The notes: generated from the sequence alone by a model not told the origin. DNA of 42,930 nucleotides from Myxococcales bacterium (GCA_903642325.1 CAHJWM010000043.1:1-42930), one strand, 5' to 3'. Numbered from the stretch's first letter, positions 17,478 through 26,391 are shown. Numbers and translations are program-made.

Positions 17478-17824
17478 TCGAGTGCTCCCTTTTTCCAGCA
17501 GTACGCGAGGCCGACGACGAGAGCCACGATGAAGCTGAACATCGTGGCAAAGCCATTCCAACCGAGGGTTTTGAACAAGGTCGCCCACGGGTACATGAAC
17601 ACGACCTCAATGTCGAAAACGACGAACAGGATCGCGGTCAAGTAAAACTTGACGCTCAGCTTGGTGTTCTTGGCGCCTTCACTGTCGTTGCCACACTCGA
17701 ATGGGCTGAGCTTTTCGGGATTCGGATTTTTGGGGCCGATTAGCTGACCTCCAAAGAACATCACGGATGAGATCACCAACACGATGGCGAACATCACGAA
17801 CATCGGCAAATAGGTTTGAAGCAT
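17465..17824 (-). CDS. nuoA: NADH-quinone oxidoreductase subunit A
   Basis: Small three-helix membrane subunit of complex I. From ATG 17824 the 119-residue protein opens MLQTYLPMFVMFAIVLVISS. It has the conserved FECG in the first loop (LSPFECGNDSEGAKN), then FYLTAILFVVFDIEVVFMYPWA and a last helix ending in a charged tail. These are the hallmarks of NuoA. A start 24 codons upstream is open but adds a basic, non-family leader. It is first in the nuo operon. The 214-bp gap upstream, to the TPR gene stop, should contain the operon promoter, though I cannot point to specific boxes. Confidence 0.95.
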   Translation of the reverse strand: MLQTYLPMFVMFAIVLVISSVMFFGGQLIGPKNPNPEKLSPFECGNDSEGAKNTKLSVKFYLTAILFVVFDIEVVFMYPWATLFKTLGWNGFATMFSFIVALVVGLAYCWKKGALEWES

Positions 17825-18038
17825 TCGGGGCTCGGTGCGGGGGCTTCGGGGGCGGGCTGCGCGTGTGGAGATCGAGCGCTGCACAAACGCCGACATTTGG
17901 CTCTAGGGGCCGGGGTCGGCGTACGCAACCTCTGGAAATCACGCTACGTCTGGGCGCTATCTAGTGCTTGGGTCCGCGGGCTGTCAATGCACGGCTTCAG
18001 GGCTCGCGGCTGCTCGAGACACTAGCGCAGCGGGGCTC

Positions 18039-19169
18039 TCAGGCCAGCGAGGGCGCAGAATTTTCCGTTGCCCGCCGCCAAACGTCGAAGGACGGCCCAA
18101 GGGCCGCTTGGACTTGATCGAGCAGCGTTGCGACGGCCTGGGGGGTGCTGCCCGCCTCGAGGGCTTCGACGATAGCAGAGTAGGCCGCTACGTAGCGGGA
18201 GCGAGCCAAAAAAGCGCGCGCTAAGAGGGGCCAAACCTGGTCCCCGGCAGCCCCGAGGTTCGCCGCTCGCCGCAGTGGACCGATCGCTTCCCCCGCCCGC
18301 GAGTCGCCCAGCATGGCTTCGCCAAGCCGAAAATAGATGTCGGAAGCGGCAGGACCGTCCCCGGCATACTGCACGCCCAAGCGCAGTACTTCCTCTCCCT
18401 TGCCCATCTCGCCGAGGGCGATGCATGCGCTGCCGAGTAAACCGAGGGCCTTCGCAATCAACGCCCGGGTGTCCGCATTCAGCATCTGCCCATCGGGGGT
18501 ACGCAGAAAGATCGCGAGCGGCGCGGGCCAGGCGCCCAGTAACTCTAGGATCTTGACCTGATCGCCGCGCGCCGCGGCGATTTCGGCCTCCGCGACTCGG
18601 CTCAGCTCGATCGCGCCGCGCGCAGCAGGCCGCGCTAGGCGGTCGAGCTCTTCCCGAACGTGCGTGCGGAGGCGCGCCCGAAATGCGCCCACCGGGTAGC
18701 TCTCCTCGACGCCGTCGTGGGAGAGACGGAGCTGCGAGCCTTCTCGTTCGACGGACAGCTCCCGCAGAGTGTAGCCGTAGAGCGGCGCCAGCAGCAGGTA
18801 ACGCACGCCTATGTGCAGCTGCACGGCTTCTAGATCCGTCGCGCGGCGCGGGGCCGGCCCGAGTGGCTCCTCCGTCACCAGTGTACTCACGAGGCGGCGC
18901 CGAAAATCCCCGAGCGTCAGCCGCTGCGTGTCGGTCTCGGTGACCTCCGCATCTTCAGCGCCGACTACGAAGTCGACCAGGGTGTTGTCCGGCGTACGCC
19001 GGTCGACCGTGAGCGACGTGATGCGCGCGCCCGTGATCATCGCGAAGCCGAAGAAGCGAGGCCCGACGATGTCGCACAAGGCTTGAAAGCTGCCGATGCC
19101 CTCACCGATGCGCTCGAACCAACCGTCGGTACGTATGGACTCGAGCGAGACGAGGAGGGGCTCCGCCAT
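18039..19169 (-). CDS. Conserved TPR-type protein of unknown function
   Basis: 376 residues, no signal peptide and no membrane segment, so probably cytoplasmic. The N-terminal half (1-185) is an alpha/beta region that I do not recognise (GPRFFGFAMITGARITSLTV, LGDFRRRLVSTLV). The C-terminal half from about 230 is helical with TPR-like units: LLGSACIALGEMGKGEEVLRLGV, FRLGEAMLGDSRAGEAIGPLRRA, LARAFLARSRYVAAYSAIVEAL. The start is uncertain. The ATG at 19169 shares the sequence CATG with the opposing ATG of the small cysteine protein at 19168, so one start or one gene call may need revision. It lies just upstream of the nuo operon on the same strand, but a 214-bp gap argues for separate transcription. 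Confidence 0.7.
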   Translation of the reverse strand: MAEPLLVSLESIRTDGWFERIGEGIGSFQALCDIVGPRFFGFAMITGARITSLTVDRRTPDNTLVDFVVGAEDAEVTETDTQRLTLGDFRRRLVSTLVTEEPLGPAPRRATDLEAVQLHIGVRYLLLAPLYGYTLRELSVEREGSQLRLSHDGVEESYPVGAFRARLRTHVREELDRLARPAARGAIELSRVAEAEIAAARGDQVKILELLGAWPAPLAIFLRTPDGQMLNADTRALIAKALGLLGSACIALGEMGKGEEVLRLGVQYAGDGPAASDIYFRLGEAMLGDSRAGEAIGPLRRAANLGAAGDQVWPLLARAFLARSRYVAAYSAIVEALEAGSTPQAVATLLDQVQAALGPSFDVWRRATENSAPSLA

Positions 19170-19314
19170 GAAATCCGAATGCTCTTTTTGTCACGGAACC
19201 CGAGGCCCAAACAAGTCAAAGTCGGACCTCTCGCCGATCACGCTGGTTCAGGGTACACGAGTCGCGCGACTTTGCCTAAAACGAGTGGGCGTAGATGTGT
19301 GCAAACGTCGCTAA
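19168..19314 (+). CDS. Candidate 48-residue four-cysteine (zinc-finger-like) protein
   Basis: A short open frame with ATG at 19168 and TAA at 19312-19314. GAGGAGGGG lies 7 nt before the ATG, a strong Shine-Dalgarno. It ends three bases before the mutY ATG, an operon-like spacing. The protein has C5-x2-C8 followed by His9 and Gly10, a basic middle, then C36 and C45, and ends KRR. The opening CSFCHG followed by RLC recalls the small C4 zinc domain of ClpX, but the second pair is spaced x8 rather than x2. Caution: it overlaps the first codon of the TPR gene on the other strand, and the Shine-Dalgarno lies inside that gene, so it could be chance. Function is unknown. Confidence 0.45.
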   Translation: MKSECSFCHGTRGPNKSKSDLSPITLVQGTRVARLCLKRVGVDVCKRR

Positions 19315-19317
19315 TCG

Positions 19318-20442
19318 ATGATCTCGATGACACGCTTGCGAGACGACGAAACTGCCCGGGCAATTGGCCGGGCGCTCTTGGCTTGGTATGTGCTGCATCG
19401 GCGCGAGCTTCCGTGGCGACAATCGCTCGACCCCTACGCGGTGTGGGTGAGCGAGATGATGTTGCAGCAGACGCAGGTTGCAACCGTCATCCCCTACTTC
19501 GAGCGCTGGATGCAGCGGTTCCCAGACGTAGCAACGCTGGCCGCAGCCGCCGAGAGCGACGTGCTGCACGCCTGGCAGGGCCTCGGCTACTACTCGCGCG
19601 CGCGCAACCTGCAGCGGGCGGCAACGCGCATGGTCGAACACCACGACGGCCGGGTCCCTGCGAGCATCAACGCGCTGCGCGCGCTGCCGGGGATCGGCCC
19701 GTACTCGGCCGGCGCAATCGCCAGCATCGCTTATGGGCAAGCCGAGCCGTTGGTCGACGGCAACGTGAACCGTGTACTTTCGCGCTTGTTCGCGCTGCGC
19801 GGCGATCCCAATCGTGCGCCTCTAAAAGCGGCGATCTGGGATTACGCGCGCGCCCTGGTGAGCGCCGCCGAGCGCGCTCCGGGCGATTTCAATCAGGCGT
19901 TGATGGAGCTCGGCGCGACGGTGTGCACGCCGCGTGCGCCGCGCTGCACGTCCTGTCCGCTCGCCGCCCTGTGTCAGGCAAAAAAGCTCGACCTCGTGGA
20001 GCAGCTGCCGGAATTGCCCGCGCGCGCCAAAGCGACGCCGGTGCACATGGTAGCGGTCGTGGCCACACGTAACGCCTGCGTGCTGGTGGGCAGGTTGAAG
20101 GCGGACGCGCCGCGCTGGGCCGGCATGTGGCTGTTTCCAAACGCCGAGGTCAAGAGCGGCCAGACGCCGGAAGCCGCCGTTCGAGACGTGCTCTTCCGCA
20201 CGGCGGGGCTCCGCGGGTCCCCCTCGAGCATCGTGTGCGTGGTGCGGCACAGTGTGACTCGGTTTCGCATCACGCTCGATGCCTACCGCACCCTCGAGCC
20301 GAGCGGCGTGGCACGGGCGCTCAGCGTCGCGGAGATCGCCTGGAAGTCACCCATGGACCTAGCGGCTCTGGCGATGCCGGCGGCGCACCGAATCATCGCC
20401 GAGCGCGTGCTGAGCGATTCCGCGGGTGCTGGCGGCTCGTGA
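19318..20442 (+). CDS. mutY: A/G-specific adenine glycosylase
   Basis: Removes adenine mispaired with 8-oxoguanine, limiting G:C to T:A mutation. The 374-residue protein has the helix-hairpin-helix region LPGIGPYSAGAIASIAYG (122-139), catalytic Glu45 in WVSEMMLQQTQV and Asp146 in LVDGNVNRVLSR. The [4Fe-4S] loop has C202, C209, C212 and C218 in the C-x6-C-x2-C-x5-C spacing typical of MutY. A C-terminal NUDIX-like 8-oxoG recognition domain runs from about 240 to 360. The ATG at 19318 and an ATG three codons later are both possible. It ends 63 bp from the convergent aceE gene. Confidence 0.96.
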   Translation: MISMTRLRDDETARAIGRALLAWYVLHRRELPWRQSLDPYAVWVSEMMLQQTQVATVIPYFERWMQRFPDVATLAAAAESDVLHAWQGLGYYSRARNLQRAATRMVEHHDGRVPASINALRALPGIGPYSAGAIASIAYGQAEPLVDGNVNRVLSRLFALRGDPNRAPLKAAIWDYARALVSAAERAPGDFNQALMELGATVCTPRAPRCTSCPLAALCQAKKLDLVEQLPELPARAKATPVHMVAVVATRNACVLVGRLKADAPRWAGMWLFPNAEVKSGQTPEAAVRDVLFRTAGLRGSPSSIVCVVRHSVTRFRITLDAYRTLEPSGVARALSVAEIAWKSPMDLAALAMPAAHRIIAERVLSDSAGAGGS

Positions 20443-20505
20443 CGCCGAAGGCTGGGCCGCACTGGGGAAGACTCGTGACCATCCACCCCATCCAAGCTCC
20501 GTGCC

Positions 20506-23178
20506 TCACACCTTCATGGGCTCGATTTTACTGCGATCCACGCCCAGCGTGGATATGGCGGCGGCCATGTCCTGACCGCTGAGCTTGCCTTCTTGGCGGA
20601 GCCCATCGAAAGCACCGATGGCGATGCTCTCCGCATCGACTTCGAAGTGACGGCGCAAGGCTTCGCGGGTGTCGCTCATGCCGAAGCCGTCGGTGCCGAG
20701 CGGCACGAAGCGACCGGGGATGAAGCGCGACACGACGTCGGCGGTGGCTTTGATGTAGTCGGAGGCGGCGATGAACGGCCCTTCCACGCCCGTGAGCACC
20801 TGGCTGAGGTAGGGCACGCGCGGCTCTTGCTCGGGGTGCAAGCGGTTGTGGCGTTCGCAAGACATGCCGTCGTTGCGCAGCTGCTGGTAACTGGTGACGC
20901 CCCAAATATCGGCGGAAATATCGAATTTTTCCGCAAGCAAGGTCTGCGCTCTCAGCACCTGCGTCATGATCGAGCCACTGCCGAAGAGCTGCACGTGGTG
21001 GGTCAGACGCTTGTCGGCGTTCCTGAATTTGTAGATGCCTTTCAGCACGCCCTCGCGCGCGCCTTCGGGCATGGGCGGCATCGGGTAATCTTCGTTTTGA
21101 AGCGTGATGTAGTAGTAGATATTTTCGTTCTTCTCGTACATGCGCGACAGGCCATCTTCGATCACCGCGGCCAGCTCGAACGCGAAGGCCACGTCGTACG
21201 CGACCACGTTGGGTACGCTCATGGCGGCCATGTGGCTGTGGCCGTCCTCGTGCTGAAGGCCCTCGCCGTTCAGCGTGGTGCGGCCCGCGGTGGCACCGAG
21301 CACGAAGCCGCGCGCCATGCTGTCGCCGGCGGCCCACAGCTGGTCGCCCGTGCGCTGGAAGCCGAACATGGAGTAGAAGATGTAAAACGGGATCATCGGC
21401 TGGCCGAGCACCGAATACGAGGTCGCCGCAGCCGTAAATGAGGCCATGGAGCCCGCCTCGGTGATGCCCTCTTCCAACACCTGGCCGTCTTTGCTTTCGC
21501 GGTAGTAGAGCAATTTGCCCTTGTCGATCGGCTCGTACAGCTGGCCGTGAGCGGCATAGATGCCGACTTGACCAAACAGGGCGTCCATACCGAATGTGCG
21601 CGCTTCATCGGGCACGATGGGCACCACGCGTTTGCCGATCTTCTTGTCGCGGAGGAGCTTCGCGAGCATGCGCGAGAAGACCATCGTGGTCGACGCTTCG
21701 CCCTTGGACATGCCTTGGTAGAACTCGCCGAAGAGCTCCGTTTTTGGTGTCTCGAGCTGAACGTCGACCGCGGCGCGGCGTTTGGGGAGCGGGCCGCCGA
21801 GCGCCCGCCGACGCTCCATCAGGTACTGCACCTCTGGGCTGTCGGGGCCTGGGTGGTAGAACGGAAAGTCCTCCAACGTGTCGTCGGCGATCGGCAATTG
21901 CAGGATGTCCCGGAATGCCTTCAGCTCGGACGCTTGCATCTTCTTTTTGGAGTGCGTGACGTTGCTGCCCTCGAAGCTCTCACCGAGCTTCCAACCCTTG
22001 ACGGTGTGGGCCAAGATCACCGACGGGCGACCCTTGCTCTCGAGCGCGCGCTTGTAACCGGCATACACTTTACGGCTGCTGTGACCGCCGCGGCGGAGCA
22101 AGCCCACTTGCTCATCGCTCAGGTGGCTGATCATCTCGAGCATGCGCGGGTCGCGGGCGAAGAATGCCTTGCGCACGGTTTCACCGGACGCGGTAGTGAG
22201 CCGCTGCCACTCGCCGTCCACGACCGCGTTCAGGTGCTCGCGGAGCACGCCTTCTTTGTCGCGCGCAAACAGCTCATCCCAGTTGTCGCCCCAGATGACC
22301 TTGGTGACGTCCCAGCCCGAGCCGCGGAACACGGCCTCCAAGTCTTGGATTATCTTGCCGTTCCCGCGCACGGGTCCATCCAAGCGCTGCAGGTTGCAAT
22401 TGACGATGAACGTCAGATTATCGAGCTTTTCACCGGCGGCGATGCGGAGGGCCCCGAGCGTCTCGGGCTCGTCCGTTTCCCCATCGCCCACGAAGCACCA
22501 CACGTGGGATTTGGAGGTATCCGCCAAACCGCGGTTCTCCATGTAGCGGTTGAAGCGAGCTTGATAGATGGCGCCGATCGGCCCGAGGCCCATGCTCACC
22601 GTGGGGAACTCCCAGTAGTCGGGCATCAAGCGCGGATGCGGGTACGACGACAGGCCACGGCCGCGCTCCGTCTCGCGCCGGAAATGGTGCATGTGGTCTT
22701 CAGTGATGCGGCCCTCGAGGAAGGAGCGCGAGTACATCCCCGGCGAAGCGTGGCCCTGGTAGTAGACTTGGTCGCCCAAGCCGTCGCCGTCTTTCCCGCG
22801 GAAAAAATGGTTGAAGCCGATTTCGTACAGCGTGGCGCTGGAGGCGTAGGTCGAGATGTGACCGCCCAGGCCGTCGAACTTCTTGTTAGCGCGGTGAACC
22901 ATGGCCGCCGCATTCCAGCGAATGATGCGGCGAATGGTCCGCTCGAGGGCGACATCACCGGGGAACTCGGGCTGCTCCTCGACGCGGACCGTATTCACGT
23001 AGTCCGTATTGAGCGGCAGCACCGGAGCGACGCCCTGCCGCCGGCCGTCTTCGATCGTGCGCTCGAGCAGGAAGCGCGCGCGCTCCTTACCTTCGTGCTC
23101 GACCACGGAACGGAGCGAATCAATCCATTCCCGCGTCTCGACGGGATCCTTGTCTGATTCGGGCCTGTAGCTGTCCAA
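20506..23178 (-). CDS. aceE: Pyruvate dehydrogenase E1 component, homodimeric type
   Basis: Decarboxylates pyruvate with thiamine diphosphate and passes the acetyl group to a lipoylated E2, feeding acetyl-CoA to the TCA cycle. The 890 residues match the single-chain AceE length (about 887 in Escherichia coli). Visible blocks are GGHISTYASSATLYEIGFNH, the TPP motif from VGDGETDEPETLGAL to NCNLQRLDGPVRGNGK, and FGMDALFGQVGIY. C-terminal features are GVTSYQQLRNDG and the GTDGFGMSDTREALRRHF block. The start is TTG at 23178, supported by AGGAG eight bases upstream. No aceF or lpd is adjacent. This enzyme is distinct from the alpha/beta E1 at 5976-8185. Confidence 0.97.
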   Translation of the reverse strand: MDSYRPESDKDPVETREWIDSLRSVVEHEGKERARFLLERTIEDGRRQGVAPVLPLNTDYVNTVRVEEQPEFPGDVALERTIRRIIRWNAAAMVHRANKKFDGLGGHISTYASSATLYEIGFNHFFRGKDGDGLGDQVYYQGHASPGMYSRSFLEGRITEDHMHHFRRETERGRGLSSYPHPRLMPDYWEFPTVSMGLGPIGAIYQARFNRYMENRGLADTSKSHVWCFVGDGETDEPETLGALRIAAGEKLDNLTFIVNCNLQRLDGPVRGNGKIIQDLEAVFRGSGWDVTKVIWGDNWDELFARDKEGVLREHLNAVVDGEWQRLTTASGETVRKAFFARDPRMLEMISHLSDEQVGLLRRGGHSSRKVYAGYKRALESKGRPSVILAHTVKGWKLGESFEGSNVTHSKKKMQASELKAFRDILQLPIADDTLEDFPFYHPGPDSPEVQYLMERRRALGGPLPKRRAAVDVQLETPKTELFGEFYQGMSKGEASTTMVFSRMLAKLLRDKKIGKRVVPIVPDEARTFGMDALFGQVGIYAAHGQLYEPIDKGKLLYYRESKDGQVLEEGITEAGSMASFTAAATSYSVLGQPMIPFYIFYSMFGFQRTGDQLWAAGDSMARGFVLGATAGRTTLNGEGLQHEDGHSHMAAMSVPNVVAYDVAFAFELAAVIEDGLSRMYEKNENIYYYITLQNEDYPMPPMPEGAREGVLKGIYKFRNADKRLTHHVQLFGSGSIMTQVLRAQTLLAEKFDISADIWGVTSYQQLRNDGMSCERHNRLHPEQEPRVPYLSQVLTGVEGPFIAASDYIKATADVVSRFIPGRFVPLGTDGFGMSDTREALRRHFEVDAESIAIGAFDGLRQEGKLSGQDMAAAISTLGVDRSKIEPMKV

Positions 23179-23335
23179 CGCTAGCTCCTGCTCTCAAATG
23201 GGTGAATCGCTTGGCGCGGGCGGCTCGCCACGCGCCCCGAATAAGTAGGCCGGGAGGCGCGGCTCTTCAACCCTCGCCGGGCGCTATTTTAAGCCCTTGG
23301 CAGAGCGGCCGAATGTCCCCATAAATGACAGATAG

Positions 23336-24511
23336 ATGACCCGCCTGCTCACGTTCGCGTTGTTCTTGTCTATCTTGGTCACGCTGACCGGAGCGGCTCA
23401 CTACTACGTCTGGTCCCGCCTAGTGCGCGACCCCGGCCTGCCCCCGGCGCTGGCGCAGGTCCTCACTTATGCGCTTATTTTCCTGTTCCTCGCCATTCCG
23501 GGCTCGATGTTTCTGCGCCGCAGCCCGATCGCCACCGCGCTGGAGGGCTTGGTTTGGCTGGCGATGATCTGGCTCGGGCTACTTTTGTTTCTGGTGCTCG
23601 CGTTGGGGGCGGCGGACCTAGTGCGGGGCATTTGGCAACTGGGCCGGGCGTACCACCACGCCGCACCGCTCGACGCCGAGCGTCGGCAAGTGGTCGCCCG
23701 GTTGGTGGCCGGCGCAGCCGCCTTCGTCGGCGGGTCACTCGGGCTGTGGTCAGTGCGCTCGGCGCTGGGTGGCGTCACGCTCCGTCATGTAGAAGTCACC
23801 TTGGCACGCTTGCCCAAAGCGCTGAGTGGCATCCGCATCGTGCAGCTTTCGGATGTGCACGTGGGCCCGACCATCCACAAGAGCTTCATCGAGACGGTGG
23901 TTGCGCAGAGCAACGCGCTTCGGGCCGACCTCATCGCGATCACCGGGGATCTCGTGGATGGCACCGTGGAGGAGCTCAGAGAGCACGTGGCGCCGCTGGC
24001 CAATCTACGCGCCAAGTACGGCGTGTTTTTCGTCACGGGCAATCACGAATACTATTCCGGCGCCGAAGAGTGGTGCGTGGAGCTCGAGCGGCTCGGTATC
24101 CGCGTGCTGCGCAACGAGCGCGTCAGCATCGGCGATGCAAACGGCAGCTTCGACTTGGCCGGTGTCGACGATCATTCCGCGAAGAGCTTTGGCGGCGGCC
24201 ATGGGGAAGATTTGCCCAAGGCCCTGGGGGGCCGCGATCCCGCGCGCGAGCTCGTGCTCCTTGCGCATCAACCGAAGACTATTTTGGCCGCTCAGGCGCA
24301 CGGCGTCGGGCTGCAGTTGTCCGGCCACACGCATGGCGGTCAGATCTGGCCCTGGACCTACCTCGTGCGTTTGCAACAACCCGTGGTCGCCGGGCTCGCG
24401 CGCTTTGGTCAATCGCTCGTGTACGTGAGCAGTGGCACCGGCTACTGGGGCCCGCCGATGCGCCTGGGCGCACCCTCGGAGATCACCGAGCTGACATTAC
24501 GCGCCGTCTGA
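23336..24511 (+). CDS. Membrane-anchored calcineurin-like metallophosphoesterase
   Basis: 391 residues. The first 140 contain about four hydrophobic segments (about 3-22, 40-58, 70-95, 121-140). The rest is a complete binuclear metallophosphoesterase domain: LSDVHVG (171-177), ITGDLVDGT, VTGNHEYYSG, LLAHQPKTI and LSGHTHGGQIWP. It ends near YVSSGTGYWGPPMRLG, typical of the YkuE/YaeI-like family, some of which act on lipid or envelope phosphates. The substrate is not predictable from sequence. The gene is divergent from aceE (157-bp gap) and convergent with the FAD protein. The ATG at 23336 has no strong ribosome site. Confidence 0.88.
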   Translation: MTRLLTFALFLSILVTLTGAAHYYVWSRLVRDPGLPPALAQVLTYALIFLFLAIPGSMFLRRSPIATALEGLVWLAMIWLGLLLFLVLALGAADLVRGIWQLGRAYHHAAPLDAERRQVVARLVAGAAAFVGGSLGLWSVRSALGGVTLRHVEVTLARLPKALSGIRIVQLSDVHVGPTIHKSFIETVVAQSNALRADLIAITGDLVDGTVEELREHVAPLANLRAKYGVFFVTGNHEYYSGAEEWCVELERLGIRVLRNERVSIGDANGSFDLAGVDDHSAKSFGGGHGEDLPKALGGRDPARELVLLAHQPKTILAAQAHGVGLQLSGHTHGGQIWPWTYLVRLQQPVVAGLARFGQSLVYVSSGTGYWGPPMRLGAPSEITELTLRAV

Positions 24512-24521
24512 TTGGCGGCGG

Positions 24522-24554
24522 CGGTGAGCTTAGCTCGCCGGCAGGTCCGTTTTT
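24522..24554 (+). terminator. Possible intrinsic terminator after the metallophosphoesterase gene
   Basis: CGGTGAGC and GCTCGCCG form an 8-bp stem (one G-T pair) around TTA at 24522-24540, and a run of five T lies at 24550-24554. It begins 10 bases after the stop codon. The nine bases between stem and T-run weaken the call. It lies between convergent genes, where a terminator is expected. Confidence 0.35.
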
Positions 24555-24644
24555 AATGGTCACGCGCGAACGGGCAGGCCGTCTCAGCCTCCGGCGGCGC
24601 GGACCTGGAGCGCCGTCGGACCGAACCGTTCGCGTGCCTTCGGG

Positions 24645-26201
24645 TCAGGCGAATCGCTCGGCCAATGCGCTCGCAATGCGCATCCCGTCGAGCGCCGCGC
24701 TGACGATACCGCCCGCGTAGCCGCCGCCTTCGCCGGCGGGGTATAAGTTCTCGATCTGCGGGGAAGCCAGGGTCTGCGCGTCGCGCGGCACGCGCACTGG
24801 GGAGCTCGTGCGCGACTCGACGCCGATCAGCACGGCCTCGTCACTAGCGTAACCGGGCATCGTGCGAGCAAAGCGCGCGAGCGCGGCGCGCAAGCGGCCG
24901 CTCAAGCCGATGCCCACGCTGTCGAGCACGAGCGCGAGGTCGCTGCCGATCAACCCAGGGATGTAACTCGAGGCGGGTAGCGTGGACGACGCACGCTTGG
25001 CCAAAAAGTCGCTGGCACGTGCCGCGGGGGCCACCAGTGCGCCGCCGCCCGCGGCGAATGCGGCTTGCTCCAACCGCTGCTGCAGTCGAACCCCAGCCAA
25101 AGGCCCCGAGAAGCCCGCCTTCAGCCAATCGGCGGGCTCGACGCTCACGACCAAGCCCGAGTTGGCGTACGGTGAATCGCGTCGCGACAGGCTCATGCCA
25201 TTCACGACCAGCTCGCCGGACGTGGTGGCCGCCGGCACCACCCAGCCGCCGGGACACATGCAGAACGAGAACACTCCTCGCTCATCGACCGTTTCGGCGA
25301 TGCGATAAGCCGCGTTCGGCAACTGTGGGTGACCGGCGGCGCTGCCGTATTGCAGGCGATTGATGAGTAGCTGAGGGTGCTCGATGCGCACGCCGAGCGC
25401 GAAGGGTTTGGGCTCGAGCGTGACCCCCGCCGCGCTCAGCCATTCGAAGACGTCGCGCGCGGAATGCCCGGTTGCCAGCACCACCGCGTCAGCGTCTATT
25501 TCGCGGCCATCCGCGAGACGCACGCCCAGCGCGACCTGCCGGCCTCCGCGTTCCTCGCTGACGAGCCCCACCACACGCGCATTGAACTCGAACTTCTGTC
25601 CCACGGCCTCCAGCCGCTCTCGCAAGGCGGTCACGACTTTCGGCAAGCGGTTCGAGCCAATATGGGGGCGCGCGTCGCTCAAGATGGCTTCCGGCGCGCC
25701 GTGCACGGTAAGTAGCTCGATCACGTCCCGCACGTTGCCGCGCTTGTGCGCGCGAGTGTACAGCTTGCCATCGCTGTAGGTGCCGGCGCCGCCCTCGCCG
25801 AAGCAGTAGTTGCTATCGGCGTCCACGCGGCCCGCCTGGTTCAGCGCTTTGAGATCATGGCGGCGCGGCTGCACTGGCTTACCGCGGTCGAGCACGAGCG
25901 CATGCAAGCCATGGCGCGCCAATTGATACGCGCAAAAAAGGCCCGCCGGGCCATCGCCTACGATCACGATCCGCGGCCGTTGGCCCACCTCGCGGAGCGG
26001 CGGCCCGCCGAGCGGCGACCGCGCCGCTGGGTTAGACAACGCCACTTGCAGACGGAACCGAACGCGCCCGCGGCGCGCATCGAGCGAGCGCTTTTCGACA
26101 ATCACGCCTGGGATCGCCGAGGCCGCGACGCCCAGCTTTTGCTCGACCAGCTGGCGCAAGGCGGCCTCGTCCTGGGCCTCGTCCAGACCTAGCTCCAGCA
26201 T
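24645..26201 (-). CDS. NAD(P)/FAD-dependent dehydrogenase (COG2509-like)
   Basis: 518 residues from the chosen start. After an N-terminal small domain with VEKRSLDARRGRVRF comes the dinucleotide motif RIVIVGDGPAGLFCAYQLARHG. It is followed by the family block NYCFGEGGAGTYSDGKLYTR, then ATGHSARDVFEWL, FCMCPGGWVVPAATTSG, and the FAD-closing stretch YPAGEGGGYAGGIVSAALDGMR. This family is widespread and its substrate is not established. I chose ATG at 26201 (MLELGLDEAQDEAALRQ) because family members start close to this LDE segment. The frame is open upstream to 26342, but that part looks non-coding and overlaps the sigma-factor regulatory region. The gene is divergent from the ECF sigma operon, so shared regulation is possible. 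Confidence 0.88.
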   Translation of the reverse strand: MLELGLDEAQDEAALRQLVEQKLGVAASAIPGVIVEKRSLDARRGRVRFRLQVALSNPAARSPLGGPPLREVGQRPRIVIVGDGPAGLFCAYQLARHGLHALVLDRGKPVQPRRHDLKALNQAGRVDADSNYCFGEGGAGTYSDGKLYTRAHKRGNVRDVIELLTVHGAPEAILSDARPHIGSNRLPKVVTALRERLEAVGQKFEFNARVVGLVSEERGGRQVALGVRLADGREIDADAVVLATGHSARDVFEWLSAAGVTLEPKPFALGVRIEHPQLLINRLQYGSAAGHPQLPNAAYRIAETVDERGVFSFCMCPGGWVVPAATTSGELVVNGMSLSRRDSPYANSGLVVSVEPADWLKAGFSGPLAGVRLQQRLEQAAFAAGGGALVAPAARASDFLAKRASSTLPASSYIPGLIGSDLALVLDSVGIGLSGRLRAALARFARTMPGYASDEAVLIGVESRTSSPVRVPRDAQTLASPQIENLYPAGEGGGYAGGIVSAALDGMRIASALAERFA

Positions 26202-26364
26202 TACTTCTTCGGGCAAGTCCGCCAATTTACCGTTCTTTTTTGCCGTTCGGGTCGCGCTGTCAAGCGCCGCTGGAAAACGGAGCAGCGGCGGCGATCCGAT
26301 GTGCCGCTTGGCGCGTACGTCAAAGGGTGTAGCAAGTTTCATCGTGCAGTCGGTTTCCGCCCGG

Positions 26365-26381
26365 GGCGCGTCTTACGCGCC
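26365..26381 (+). promoter_or_regulatory. Perfect inverted repeat just before the sigma-factor ribosome site
   Basis: GGCGCGT-CTT-ACGCGCC has 7-bp perfect arms and a 3-nt loop. The next four bases, 26382-26385, are GGAG, the likely Shine-Dalgarno of the ECF sigma gene. As RNA this would be a stable hairpin abutting the ribosome site; as DNA it could be an operator. Neither role is shown. Confidence 0.35.
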
Positions 26382-26391
26382 GGAGCCGCGA

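Noticed and set aside
21547-23157. Long open frame (536 codons) on the plus strand opposite aceE
   Set aside because: Fully antisense to a clearly conserved gene; composition is His/Arg/Ala-rich with no recognisable motif. Typical of antisense frames in GC-rich DNA.
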